From Coffea arabica (Eukaryota > Streptophyta > Magnoliopsida > Gentianales > Rubiaceae), in NCBI RefSeq assembly GCF_036785885.1, contig NC_092317.1:36631329-36695328 (forward strand): a stretch of DNA of 64,000 nt. Direction: 5' to 3'. The notes below the pieces were generated by a model. It ran no database searches. It was not told where the DNA came from and saw only the letters and a program-made list of their open reading frames with translations. Positions 23,887 to 37,200 of this stretch are shown here, in pieces. Every line of letters begins with the position of its first letter. Positions within the stretch are counted from its first letter, which is position 1. The position numbers and the translations under genes are program-made.

Positions 23887-26519
23887 ATGGCGTCGTCGGA
23901 GAAACCAAAACGATGCCTATACGAAGTCCTCGGCTTAAGCCGCGACTGCTCCGTCGACGAAATTCGGTCAGCTTACAAGAAGCTTGCTCTTCAGCGCCAT
24001 CCGGACAAGCTCGTAAAATCCGGCTTATCAGAAGCCGAAGCCACAGCTCAATTCCAAGAGCTCGTAAACGCCTACGAAGTCCTCTCCGACCCGCGGGAGC
24101 GCGCGTGGTACGACTCGCACCGCTCTCAAATTCTGTTTTCCAGTTCCTCCCCGGCCACCGGCAATTCGGCTAATTCCGTCTATGTTCCGAACTTGTTTTC
24201 GTATTTCTCCAATTCCGTTTATTCTGGATATTCGGATTCCGGCAAGGGTTTTTATAAGGTTTATGGAGATGTTTTTGATAAAATTTATCAAAATGAGTTA
24301 AATTTTGCCAAGAAGTTGGGCTTGGGATTCCCTAAGGAAGCTCCAGTCATGGGAAATTTGGATTCCTATTATACTCAGGCATGATTCCTTTTTCAATTAT
24401 TCCGAAACTTTATGCTTGTATTCTTCATTTTAAGATGATGTTTCTATAGTTGCTCGTTGGAGATATGTTTGATTCCGTTTTTTAATCCAATTTATTAAAA
24501 TGTTGGAAATTTTGTTAAGTTTTTTTTTTTAATTAGAGGTTAGAAATTGTAGTTTGGCAAGATTGAGGTTTTGTTGATTTAGTGATTGATTCTTATGCAG
24601 GTTACGGCGTTTTATAATTATTGGTTAGCGTTTGTGACATTGATGGACTTTTGTTGGGTAGATCAGTATGATGTAATGGCAGGGCCGAATAGGAAGTCAA
24701 GAAGGGTAATGGAGGAGGAAAACAAAAAGTTGAGGAAAAAAGCACGGAGGGAGTATAATGACACAGTTAGGGGATTGGCTGAGTTTGTGAAAAAAAGGGA
24801 TAAGAGGGTCATAGATATGCAGATGAAAAGGGCCGAGGAGGTGGAGAGGAGGAAGGAGGAAGAGAGGGAGAGGAAAAAGGAGTTGGAGAGACAAAAGGCT
24901 GAGAGAGCGAAGAAGTACGAGGAGCCTGAGTGGGCTAAAGTTGAAGACATTGAGGATGAAGATACTGAGGAGATAGTTGATGACGATAAGAAGAAGAAAG
25001 GGGATGGGAAGGAGTTGTATTGTGTTGCATGTGGAAAGAAATTCAAGAGTGATAAACAATGGAAAAATCATGAGCAGTCAAAAAAACACAAGGAAAAGGT
25101 GGCAGAATTGCGGAACACATTTATTGAGGAAGATGAAGAATATGAAGAGGGGAAGACGGAGGAAGTGGGTGAGGAATATGAGGAGGAAGATGAGGTTGGC
25201 GCAGAAGAGAGTGGCTTTTTATCAGCAGATGATGAGGTGGATGAACTAATGGATCATTTTAATAGCACCATGGAAATTCGAGAAGAAGGCAATGATGAAG
25301 CGCAATCTAGTGAACAAGATGGTTTGGTTGATAGGGATAGTGGGATTGGCTTGAAGGAACTACAATCTGACATGCGATCAGATGATGATGAAGCTAGTAA
25401 TCTTGAAGCTATGGTTTCTGGGCAGAAGAATCGGAAAAATGGAAGCTTGGATCAGAAGCCTAAGCGTGCTTCAAATAAAATCCCAGTCGAGGTTGATAGT
25501 AATGAGATGGACTTCATGGCGTATAACAATATGAAGGGTTCAAGAAGGAATAGGGGAGGTAGGAAACAAAGGGGACGAACTCTAGAGGAAGCAGCGCAAA
25601 CTGAGATAGCTGAAGCGCATGTTGAAGCTGAGAATAATGGGTATCATGACACCATGAAGGAGGCGTCATCAGATTCTTTCCTTGAAACTCAATCTAGAGG
25701 CAAAGAAGATGATGAATCAGAAACGAGTCATAAGCTTTCAAGACAAGCTGTTAACAAGAAAGGGACAGCAAAGTCAGACAGCAATTTCAAGTCAAAAGAG
25801 GCACCCAAAGGAAGGAAAAAGAAGGTACTATGACGTTTTCATTTGTTTCTAGTCTAATTTTGTACTGCTTATTTTCTAGTTTGTGTTAGACATTGTTAGG
25901 TGAACAACTGTTCAGTGTGAGGAAAGTCATATTACTCATACTCAATCCTTCTTGTTGCATGATCATATGAGGTTTTTCAAATAGGTTGCCTTTATTTTGT
26001 AGTTGTGGTCAATGGTGAATGAAGTACCCTCCTTCACCAATAGTCCAAGTCGCAGTGACTAAAGTAATCTCTTGGCAGGATTTCCCACAGGATCCTTAGC
26101 TAGAGTGGAGACATTAGTGTAAATGCTTTTGTGGCTAATAGTTCAATCTATTGTAGTTACAGATGAAATTATTTGATTTTTTTTTTAGTATCCCAGAAAG
26201 TAACATTAGTCAGAAGATGCATTTTGTGTAATATTGATTGTGATTATTTTCAAAAACCTTTTTTTTGACTGATTATGTATTGTTTTTCTTATGCTTTTTC
26301 TCAGGCTAATACCAAAGTTATTAGCAACCGGTGTGAGAAATGTGGAGAAGAATTTGAATCAAGGTGACTATACATGTTGCCAAATTTTATTCTTCATTCA
26401 AAAACTTTCTTACTTGATTGGACTATGTTTGAGTTAACCTAATTTCAAATTTTCTTGACAGAAATAAACTACATAGGCATTTAGGGGATACGGGTCATGC
26501 TACATTAAAGTCCAGATGA
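23887..26519 (+). CDS. DnaJ co-chaperone with two C2H2 zinc fingers, DNAJC21/JJJ1 type
   Basis: Four exons, 23887-24378, 24601-25824, 26305-26363 and 26462-26519, join in frame to 610 residues. The J domain occupies about residues 10-77 with the catalytic HPD at 38-40. Next come the family-specific [22 protein letters not shown] and the basic coiled-coil stretch [18 protein letters not shown] first C2H2 finger lies near residues 303-327 ([17 protein letters not shown]), a long acidic region follows, and a second finger is at the C-terminus ([19 protein letters not shown]). In yeast the Jjj1 homologue stimulates Hsp70 to release export factors from 60S pre-ribosomes in the cytosol. Intron 1 starts with GC rather than GT. 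The second finger is split by intron 3. Confidence 0.93.
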
Positions 26520-28241
26520 AAGTTCTGGAGCATCTTCTGTGTTGAGTGTGTCAAGCTACGGGCTTGGCGTCATTTTTGGCTTCATATTTGTCATTATTTT
26601 GGTAATTATAAAATAATTACCGTTGTTATATCCTAGATGATTGTATCCGAGTAATATAAGATACCACAGGAAATTACAGAGTCGGCAGAAAGACCTTGAT
26701 AGCTAGAAATGTAGCAATTCTTGTTTGTTCTTCGTGATGGAATGATGCTCGTCACTTTGGAAATTGATTGCGAAGCTATTCAGCTTATTCTTTCATGAAA
26801 TGTTATTCAATGTCAGTTGGGGTCGATTTTCAACAGATGGATGCCTGTAATGTGAGCAAATGGATAAGTTAAGCTCGTCATTGTTCATCATGATGGTATG
26901 ATACTTTGGAAATTGATTGCCATGTTAATTCGCCTAGTCTTCCAGGATGTCTATTTAACCTCAATGATTTGCGGTTAATCAGAACTGATGCTTATCAGTG
27001 TATTAGCTAATGAATAAAACTGAAAGCATTACACTCATCACTAGAATTTGGACGGGCTTGTAATTTTCAATGACTTTGTTTAAATCCATCAAGGACTTGT
27101 GATAACAATTAAAAGAATCTACCAAACTTATGGATCTTAGTTGAAAGAGCAAATTTGATTTTGAACATATCTTGAGATATTCCAATATCAAAATTTATTT
27201 AAAACAGGTCTTGCTCTAGTATCTTATTAACGCTTTAACTGGTTTATTAACGTCGCTTTTGTAATCATTCTTTGATTCCTTCCTTGCACTTCTCTCTCAC
27301 ATTCTTTGATTCCTTCCATAAGGTTTCAAATCCATTCTTCTTAACACTTTTCTCTCACAGAAATGCACCCAACTCAAATTTCCACCTTGTCGGATGGATT
27401 TTTGAAGTCTTCGCTTGGCGTATTATATCCATGGTTCGAAGACGCCGAGACTGAGACGACTGAGTCGTCTCCGTCTCGGCCTAGTCCGAGACAAGACTGC
27501 GACGAAACGTTTCCGAGATACATGACAGGCCGAGACGTCACCGTGAAAGGTTAAAACGGTCGAATCACACCGAATCATCCCGAGTCAACTTGAATTTTTA
27601 TTATTTTTACTAATTTTTTAATTACTTTTGTTTATCATATTTTTTACAATTTTTAGAATATTAAATATTTCACAAATTCACGTCTCGCCAAGACCGCGAT
27701 CGATATGCTGAGACCGATGTGGAACGATCCAGGCCGCGACCGCAACCGCGACCGCGACTTTGAACCATGATTATATCAGCATGATGCGAACTAATCAGAT
27801 AATTATGTGTGGTATGATAGTACAAGTACTCAGCCAGAACAAGCTATGTAATAAAACGAAAAATTGCTGGAATACAGAAACCAAATGTGATACAAATACT
27901 ATCCAAGTGAGATTTTGTGCTATTTAAAACTCTTAGCCAGAAGCAAATCTGCTGCGAGAAGAGAATGCAAGAACACAAATCAAAGGAGAGCATGCCTCAG
28001 AGAGATGAGAGAGAGATTAAGAAAGTTTTCTTCGAGCACAGAATTTGTCATTCAAACTTGCATCTACAGAACAGCCATATAAACATGATTAACTGCTCCC
28101 AAGCATAATAATGGTACATGGCTTAATTTGCCTGGTTCCATTGTGAACAATAATCATTGGAAGCCATGGGGCGTCGCTAGTAAAGGGCTTCGCATGCAGA
28201 ATAGCCGTAAGACTGTACAAACAAAAACAAGGATGTAGAAT
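26520..28241. other. Intergenic region between DnaJ and HDA5-like genes (convergent)
   Basis: The two flanking genes converge here, so both 3' UTRs must lie in this stretch. It contains a 340-bp hAT-type MITE (27430-27769) and no other coding sequence that I can support. AATAAA-type signals occur but I cannot assign one. Confidence 0.6.
27430..27769. mobile_element. hAT-type MITE, 340 bp, 8-bp TSD
   Basis: The ends CATGGTTCGAAG and the reverse complement CATGGTTCAAAG form terminal inverted repeats. The element is bordered on both sides by ATTATATC (27422-27429 and 27770-27777). The termini are rich in CGAGAC and CCGCGAC motifs, unlike the AT-rich neighbourhood. An 8-bp TSD and short TIR place it in the hAT superfamily as a non-coding derivative. 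Confidence 0.9.
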
Positions 28242-31200
28242 TCACAATTTCTTGGTAGATGCTTCCTCTATGTAAGCCACAGCTTCCTCATTAGAGAGCC
28301 TGTTTCCTTCTACAAGTCCCTTAATCAAGGTGTTGGCATAGCCTCTGCCTGGAGCACACATCGGAAACTTCCCAGATTTGAAATTGTCTACACTATAGAG
28401 GGTGCACCTGAATGGAAAGCAATGATGTGAGGTTGCCGATCAAACTCTGGTCAGTTGAATAGAAATACGTTGGGAAGAACAGCAAATAGGTTGAAAGAAC
28501 AATATAATTTAAAGATGCAAATGAACTTACGTCATTGTTATAACTGGTAAGTCGTCCTCCTTACCCAAGTAAAGGACATTGTGATACCAGCCTTTCTATA
28601 TGATGAAAAACACCACAAAGTTAGAGAAACAAGTTGATACCTTCAATTGATTCATGCGCACAAGGGAAGAGTTCATAAACCTAGAATTTTAGCCATGAGA
28701 GGATAAATTATTTATATGCAAGACTTTCAAATTTCAAATTGCTTTGTTCGCTAGGATATTCTGAAGGTAATTAGTCCCATTTTTAGTGTTATATTCATGT
28801 TGTCACATGATTGACTTAATTACCAAAAGAGAAAGGAATTTATAGCTATAAAGGGTATATGTAGATAATGGAACTGCTTGTTAGTCCCCGCACCAGAAGA
28901 TAGGAAACAGCATCACTAAAATCTAAAATACAAGGAAAAATAAAACAAATTACAGAAAAAGAAAAAATGCACACTCTTCAAGTTAAAAATTACTCAAAAC
29001 AACTAAACCAAATTAAAAAGGCAACTTAGCAATTTTTTATACAGGAAAATAATTTAAAGCTAAGGTTTGATGATCTGGCTATAATGCAGTTTCCAAAACC
29101 TACCCTTGTTCGACAAGTCACATTGGGTCAATCAAACGCCATAATCAACTTGACTACTTCTTGAACCGTCTTGGTCAAAACAAGAATGAAAATATTTTTA
29201 CTTTTCTGACATCTAATAGACAAAAAGTAACATGAGCTTGGATACCTTCAAATGAGCTATTTCACACAATAGAATTACTGTCTGCTTTCTGCTGTTTCAG
29301 GACACAAGAAACTGAGAAAGAAATAATTAGGTAAGTTTCCCTTTGTCTCCCCAATACACAAGCTCTGTTCCTTTTTATTTGGCTCTTGTGCCCCAACACA
29401 TTAGCTCAGTCCTCCTTTTTTCAGTGCTCCCTTTCCATTTCTCCTCCTCTCTTGCCCTACCCTTCTGGTTTGATGGTGGACAGCTGCCTTAATGGCATTA
29501 TGGTGGGGGTGATGACCGAAGAGCCATCTCATTCATGTGGTGAAAGAGGTAAAAAAGAGAAGAGAGAGGAAAACAGACACATTGTTCGAACGTGGTTAAT
29601 TCAAAATCTCATGTGAAATTATGTGTGCAGTCTAGCAGGACTCAGAATCATACAACCGTGCAAATGATCAATATCTTCATCTTCATGTAATCTCAAATTC
29701 ATCTTTTTCAAAACCTCAAGCACCAAGTGCACGTCAAGCAGCTAATAAAAGCAAAGTAGTACTCAGATGCTATTATTTATTGTCTGTTGTACAAACTGTA
29801 TTTAGGAACATAAAATCATGCAGATTTACCTTAATAGCCTCTATAGATATGCACTTTTTGTCTTCAATAGATTGTAGGTCTTTCAAACCAAACAATGGAC
29901 CTGTTCTGGAGCTTAGGATATTCTCCTGAACCAAGACGTCATTGAACTGCTCAAGTCTGAAACACATTGGAATCAAAAATATTGCAAAACAGCTTCCCAC
30001 AAATGGATGCTAAAGCCAAAACAGAGTTTTATGGAAAGTTGGCATCTGTTCTCTTAATATTAACAAACTTAATGCTCTGCAGCTTGAAGGACATAAAAAA
30101 AAATGATTATAGGACATGAAGAGGCACACATACGTTATCCTGTACAAGCGCAGGTAAGCTTTATCTTCACTGTTACTTTCAGGATGAAGAAAAGCAACCC
30201 CTCCAGGACCCCAAGTAGCAGTATAGTCACGAGCAAAGAACAAACGATGAGGGAAAGTCCTCCAACAACTCTCTTTGGGTGGGCTTTTGTCCACTGAACC
30301 AACACATTGCTTCTGCATTCCTTCCACCTGGAAGTCATGGAACCAATAGGGAGTCCAAAGTGAAAGGTAAGAAGCTAAATTCAAAGAAAGACTGTGCAAA
30401 TAGAACAAGGCAGACTACACAGAGTTACAAGATTGGCAATATGCCACAATAATTAATTTCAATGTGGAATACTCTTTGCATTCATTTGTTTTCTCTTTAC
30501 AAAATTGATGAAATCTGAAATTACAAAATAATTTCACTCAGAAGCTTCAGCCTGCACGTCATCTAAAAAGCATACATAATGGCACAAATGCTCAGATTTT
30601 GGATAGATATGGAGACAATTCAACAAGACTACTATGCCATGGGTTGAACAGTATAGGTCCAGAAAAAAAAAAAGAATGACAAAGTGCAAACTAGAAGGTA
30701 AACAAATTTATGTCAGTTACACAAGATTCAATGCACGTTTTCATGAGAAAACTACAAAGGCGACTACCTAATACAAAAGCAAAAAGTTGCAGCAAAGAAA
30801 TATAGAAGCTTGTGACAAAGTACTCCACCTGTCCACCTTCAATATAGCAAAGGAACCTTGATTCTCTCATATTTGATCCATAAGTAGCATACCAGATATC
30901 TATCTTAGAAAGTTCTGATCTCCAGCTGGAAGAAAAAGCTATAGTTTGATCTGCATTCAGTAAATTTCAGTGACAAGGATCTGGTAGAAAGGTACTTTGA
31001 AAACAAAGATTTGATTGTAAGTTCAGTACCATGACCATTTTCAACTTTCAAATTCTGAAGTGGTTCTATAACATGCTCAATTGCTACCTCATAATCTTCT
31101 GATGTTGTATTAGGGCCATTTGTAAGTTCAGTACAATGACCATCATCAACTTCCAAATTCTGGAGTGGTTCTATAACATGCTCAATAGCTGCCTCATAAT

Positions 31201-34200
31201 CTTCTGATGTTGTATTAGGACCATTGTCATATTCATCTTCAGAATCAGAACAAGGGATCTGGAACAGGATATCATTTATATCATAAATATGCTGGAAAAA
31301 GAAAATACAAAAGAGATATAGTAGTTTCCAATGCCATTGTAGCAGCATTGCATATTAACAATATGGACAAGGAAACCTAGCCAAACAATTCAACCTCATA
31401 TGCTATATTCTGTTTCCTTGTTTGTTTTAATTTTAGAACATGTTTATTCCTTTTAGAAGATTTCTTTTCCTTCTTCCCTTCGCAGTTTCACTTTGTAGTC
31501 CATCAACAACCTTAGGATTCATGTAATAAGCACATATTTGAGCATTGTGCATATTATTTTCATTTTAGAGACTTAATAGTTAACAGCATGAGGCATCTCA
31601 CATAAAGTTCTTCAAGAAAACTTTCAGGCTCTACGCAATTGTAATTATATTTCTGTTTCATTAAGCTTTTGTCCATGATGCCAATTCAAAGGAATACCTT
31701 GAGGAGATCTAGTTATTGGATGACTACTCTAAATATGTAATGCCTACTGTAGGAATCCTGAATGAGTAATCTTAGGAGATAAATTAGTGGAGGAAATCAG
31801 GGTGAATGTAGGAATCTTGAATGAGTAATCTTAGGAGATATTTTAGGTAAATTAGGAAATCAGGGTGAATAAGCTGTCACCAAAATTAAGGGAATTAGAT
31901 GTAGACTTTCCTTGTTTAGTGTACCAGAAAATTGTATATATAGATTAGAATGAATTGTAGGAAGATACAGAATTAATAAAATCTCTTTGATTCTTTTCCA
32001 ACATGGTATCAGAGCCCGTCTAGGGTTCTGGGAAAAATACCACCTTTGCTTCTTGTCAATTCCAGCCTTAATTGCTGGTTCCTTTCTTATTCTCTCCAGC
32101 CTTCATTGCTGTTCCTTTTACTATACATTTTTTTTCTATTCAATCATGGCGGATGCTACATCCTCAACGCGGCAATTGTCTTCAACTGTGGAAGAAGAAC
32201 AAAGTGCACGGAACACAACAGAGCTTCAAAACATCCAGGCAGCATATAGACTGAATGGAAAAAATTATTTGAAGTGGTCTCAATTGGTTCGAACATTCCT
32301 AAAAGGAAAAGGAAAGTTGAGTCATCTATTGGAAATAGCACCGGATAGTGAAACGGCGGGGTTTGAAGCATGGGAACAAGAGGATTCAATGATCATGTCT
32401 TGGTTATGGAATTCCATGATTCCTGAAATCAGCGATACATGTATGTTTCTTCCTACAGCAAAGGCAATTTGGGATGCCCTTCATCAGACATATTCCAAGG
32501 TTAATGATGCAGCTCTTATCTATGACATCAAGACCAAGACAACTGGAGCAAAACAAGGGACAAAAACAGTGACGGAATATGCCAATTTTTTGCAAAACCA
32601 GTGGCAGGAACTGGATTATTACAGGACACTTGATTTGAACTGTAGCAAATGTGCAGTGTTTATCAAGAAGTTTATAGAAAGAGATCGAGTTTATGATTTT
32701 TTGGCTGGCCTAAACTCTGAATTCGATCTTGTACGAATTCAAATTCTGGGCAGGCCAGAATTTCCCTCTTTAACAGAAGCAATATCCCAGGTACGTGGAG
32801 AAGAAAGTCGCAGGGGTATTATGTTAGAACTACCTTCAATAGAAAATTCAGCCCTTTTAAGTTCCAAACCTCAGCGGTTGGTATTGAACAAGGTTGCTGC
32901 AGACAAGACCAATCAAACAAGTGGCCAGAAGAATCGGGAGGAGTTGTGGTGCACATACTGCAAGAAACCACGGCACACCATAGATCAATGCTGGAAACTA
33001 CATGGGAAACCACCCACTCGTGAATGGGGACAGAAAGGTGGCCAGCAAAGGCACGCTCATATGTCGGTTCAAGATCCAACTCAAGTGCTTGGAGGGTTTA
33101 GTATGGAGGAAATTGAGAAGCTTAAAAGTATGTTAGAGACAGTTGACAAACCAGCAACTAACAATTCTCAATCAAGGAATCCGGGTATGTGTTCATTGAC
33201 ACTTTCAGGTAAGGCTCTAGTCTCTTTTGCGTTTAGTGTTTTAGGCAATGAGCTTAGGAATGTCTGGATTCTTGACTCTGGTGCTACGGACCATATGACT
33301 CATATTTCAAATAAATTCAAAACCTATAACCCCTGTCCTAGCAATAGAAAGATTGTTGTTACAGATGGTACTACAACCACTGTGGCAGGTATCGGAGATG
33401 TCCAAGTTACTCCAAATTTGATTCTTAAAAATGTTCTTCATGTTCCTCAATTATCTACAAATTTGGTTTCTGTAAAAAAACTTGCCAAAGATCTAGCTGG
33501 CTCTGTTATATTTGATGAATCCTGTTGTGACTTCCAGGACCGGGGCTCGGGGAAGAGGATTGGACTAGCTAAGGAGCATGATGGACTCTATTACTTGGAT
33601 ACATCAAGTCAACCAGAATTTAGTAAATCTGCCCTGTCCACATTGTCTTCACCCTCCAATAAGGATATCATCTGGTTACATCATAGACGTCTAGGTCATG
33701 TGTCTTTTTCTGCACTAAAAATAATGTTTCCCTCCTTGTTCAAGGGATTTGATGTTCAGTCTTTTCATTGTGATATTTGTGAGTATGCCAAACACACTCG
33801 TGTACCATTTCCTATCAATAATAAACGATCGTCTTCTCCTTTCTTTTTAATCCATAGTGATATTTGGGGGCCATCGACTATTCCAAACATCTCAGGGTCT
33901 AAGTGGTTTGTCACATTTATCGATGACTGCACAAGAGTCTCTTGGATCTATTTACTCAAAAATAAGTCTGATTTGAGTCATATTTTCCCTGTTTTTCATG
34001 CAATGATTCAAAATCAATTTGGCACCAAGATAAAACACTTTCGTTCAGATAATGCTCGTGATTATTTCAATCAAACCTTGAGTCTGTTTTTCCAAAAAGA
34101 AGGAATCATACATGAATCATCCTGTATTACCACTCCACAACAAAATGGAGTGGCAGAACGGAAAAACCGACATCTTCTTGAGTGCACTAGAGCCTTACTG

Positions 34201-37200
34201 TTTGAACAAAGTGTGCCAAAAGCATATTGGGGAGAAGCTGTACTCACATCAACTTATGTCATAAATAGAATTCCTTCCAGGGTCTTGGGGTTTCAAAGTC
34301 CACTAGAGAATCTATCCAAATTCTACCCCGATATTCGATCTTCCTTTAATCTCACTCCTCGAGTTTTTGGATGTACTTCCTTTGTTCATGTCCATAGTCA
34401 TAATCGTGGGAAGTTAGATCATCGTGCTCTTAAGTGTGTCTTCGTGGGGTACTCATCTACTCAAAAGGGTTACAAATGTTATCATCCACCTACTAGAAAA
34501 CTCTATGTCTCGGCAGATGTTACATTTGTTGAAAATAAGCCCTATTTTATCACTCCTTATCTTCAGGGGGAGTTAGATACACTTGAAGATAAGGAGTTAA
34601 AATTTCCCTCCTTAGAGTTGTCCACATCTGAGTCATCCAAATCTGAATTCCAAGAGTCAATTCTTCAATCTGATGTGGTAGAAGAAAAAAAGGAAGATCG
34701 TAAAATCTATGACTGGTTCCGGTTTGACCAAGTGTATGCAAGGAAAGGAGATCCCATCGTGGTTACAAGGCAAGAACAATCCTCTAAACCAAGCTCCGGG
34801 AATGAGGTAACAATGAGTGAATCAAATCTGAATTCTACACCACCGACCGACCATTCTTCCAGCTCTAAATCACCTTGTCCTGAGCCTCTTAGCCCTGACC
34901 AGGACCTACATCTACCTATTGCTGTAAGGAAAAAACCCCGAGAATGCACCAAAAGACCCCTATACCCATTGTCTCACTTTGTGTCTTTTGAGAAGTTTTC
35001 CCCAAGCCATCAAAGCTTCCTTTCCACCTTAAACACAGTCTCTATTCCTAGCTCATTGTCTGAAGCATTATCAAAGAAAGAATGGAGACTTGCTATGGAA
35101 GTAGAAATGGATGCATTAGAGAAGAATGGGACTTGGGAATTAGTTGATTTACCAAAGAACAAGAAAGTAGTGGGCTGTAAGTGGGTGTATGCAGTAAAGT
35201 TTAAAGCAGATGGGTCCTTAGAGCGCTACAAGGCAAGGTTAGTCGCGAAAGGATACACACAGACATATGGAGTAGATTATCGGGAAACGTTTGCTCCGGT
35301 AGCAAAGATGAATACAGTAAGAATTCTGCTATCCTTGGCTGTTAATTTTGATTGGGAATTACAGCAGTACGACGTGAAGACTGCTTTTCTTCATGGAGAG
35401 TTAGAAGAGGAGATTTATATGAGCATTCCACCGGGATTCAGTGGGGTTGACAAGAACAAGGTTTGTCGGTTAAAAAAGGCATTATATGGGCTGAAACAAT
35501 CCCCACGTGCTTGGTTTGGACGATTTGCCAAGGTAATGATAGCTAATGGTTACAAGCAAAGTCAAGGAGATCATACCCTGTTCATCAAGCATTCAGCCTT
35601 CGGGGGAGTTACTGTTTTGATTGTATACGTAGATGATATTATAGTGACAGGAAATGATGAAGTAGAGAAGAAAACTTTGAAGTGGTGCCTAGCCAAGGAA
35701 TTTGAAATAAAGGATTTAGAAAAATTGAAGTATTTTCTGGGAATTGAAGTGGCTCGATCAAGGCAGGGAATTTTTATTTCTCAACAGAAGTATGTTATGG
35801 ACCTGCTCAAGGAAACAGGCATGACAGCGAGCAAGCCAGTTGGAACTCCCATTGAGCAGAATCACAAATTAAGTGAGGCTCATGGAGATACAGCAGTGGA
35901 CAAAGAGATGTACCAAAGACTTGTTGGGAAACTCATTTATCTCGCACATACTAGGCCAGATATAGCTTACTCAGTCAGTGTTATTAGTCAGTTTATGCAT
36001 GATCCTAGAGCAGCTCATCTACAAGCAGTTTATCGAGTGCTTCATTACTTAAAGGCACATCCAGGGAAGGGAATTCTATTCAAAAAAGGTCCTGAAATTG
36101 ATCTGGCAGTTTACACAGATGCAGACTTTGCAGGGTCTCCAGTCGACAGGCGATCAACTTCGGGATATTGTACATTTCTTGGAGGAAACTTAATATCCTG
36201 GAGAAGCAAGAAACAAAGTGTGGTAGCAAGGTCAAGCGCTGAAGCAGAGTTCAGGGCTATGGCAGCAGGGGTATGTGAATTATTGTGGGTTAAAATTATC
36301 CTAGAAGACTTGAGGATTCAATGGAGCAAACCGATGAAGCTATACTGTGATAACAAATCTGCTATAAGTATAGCTCACAACCCAGTGCAACATGATCGGA
36401 CGAAGCACATAGAGATAGACAGGCACTTTATTAAAGAGAAGCTAGAAAGTGGACTGATTTGTACTCCATATGTTCCGACAGGACTTCAACTTGCAGATGT
36501 GATGACAAAGGGACTGTGTAGCAACATGTTTCATGAGAGTGTTGTCAAGCTGGGAATGGAAGATCTGTATTCACCAACTTGAGGGGGAGTGTAGGAATCC
36601 TGAATGAGTAATCTTAGGAGATAAATTAGTGGAGGAAATCAGGGTGAATGTAGGAATCTTGAATGAGTAATCTTAGGAGATATTTTAGGTAAATTAGGAA
36701 ATCAGGGTGAATAAGCTGTCACCAAAATTAAGGGAATTAGATGTAGACTTTCCTTGTTTAGTGTACCAGAAAATTGTATATATAGATTAGAATGAATTGT
36801 AGGAAGATACAGAATTAATAAAATCTCTTTGATTCTTTTCCAACACCTACCAAAGAACAGCATCAAGGGAATATATGTATTTCATAGACTACAGTCAGTC
36901 TCCTCCCAATTTACAATGACTATTCAAATTACAGCAATATTAGTTACTATACTTTTTACGTAGATTTTGACTTAAGTTCATCAAGGTTCTTGTGGTCCCT
37001 CAGAGTTTGAGAAACATTCTGCAATGATGGGTGTCGAGAAATACCAAATGGACAACCATTTCTATGTTTATGAGATCATAGTGGTAGCAAATTTCAGTAA
37101 GGGGAAAGATCTTACTATGGAAATTTACTAATTTATGTAATATTTACATGTCAAGGTTTTAACAAGTGTAGCATTTCAAGAAAACAAAGGTACAATATCT

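Larger units (their letters stand above)
31748..36845 (+). mobile_element. Intact Ty1/copia retrotransposon in an HDA5-like intron
   Basis: Two 256-bp LTRs (31748-32003 and 36590-36845), TGT...ACA ended, appear identical by eye. The flanks carry a 5-bp TSD, CCTAC (31743-31747 and 36846-36850). A primer-binding site, one uninterrupted polyprotein frame and a polypurine tract are all in place. The element is 5098 bp and lies antisense to the deacetylase gene between its exons 8 and 9. Identical LTRs and an open frame indicate very recent insertion and possible competence for transposition (inference). Confidence 0.97.

Noticed and set aside
29386-29616. Plus-strand frame within an HDA5 intron
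   Set aside because: Short, no domain, and lies in intron sequence between exons 12 and 13.
32004-32016. tRNA gene suggested by TGGTATCAGAGCC
   Set aside because: Only the primer-binding complement is present, with no cloverleaf.
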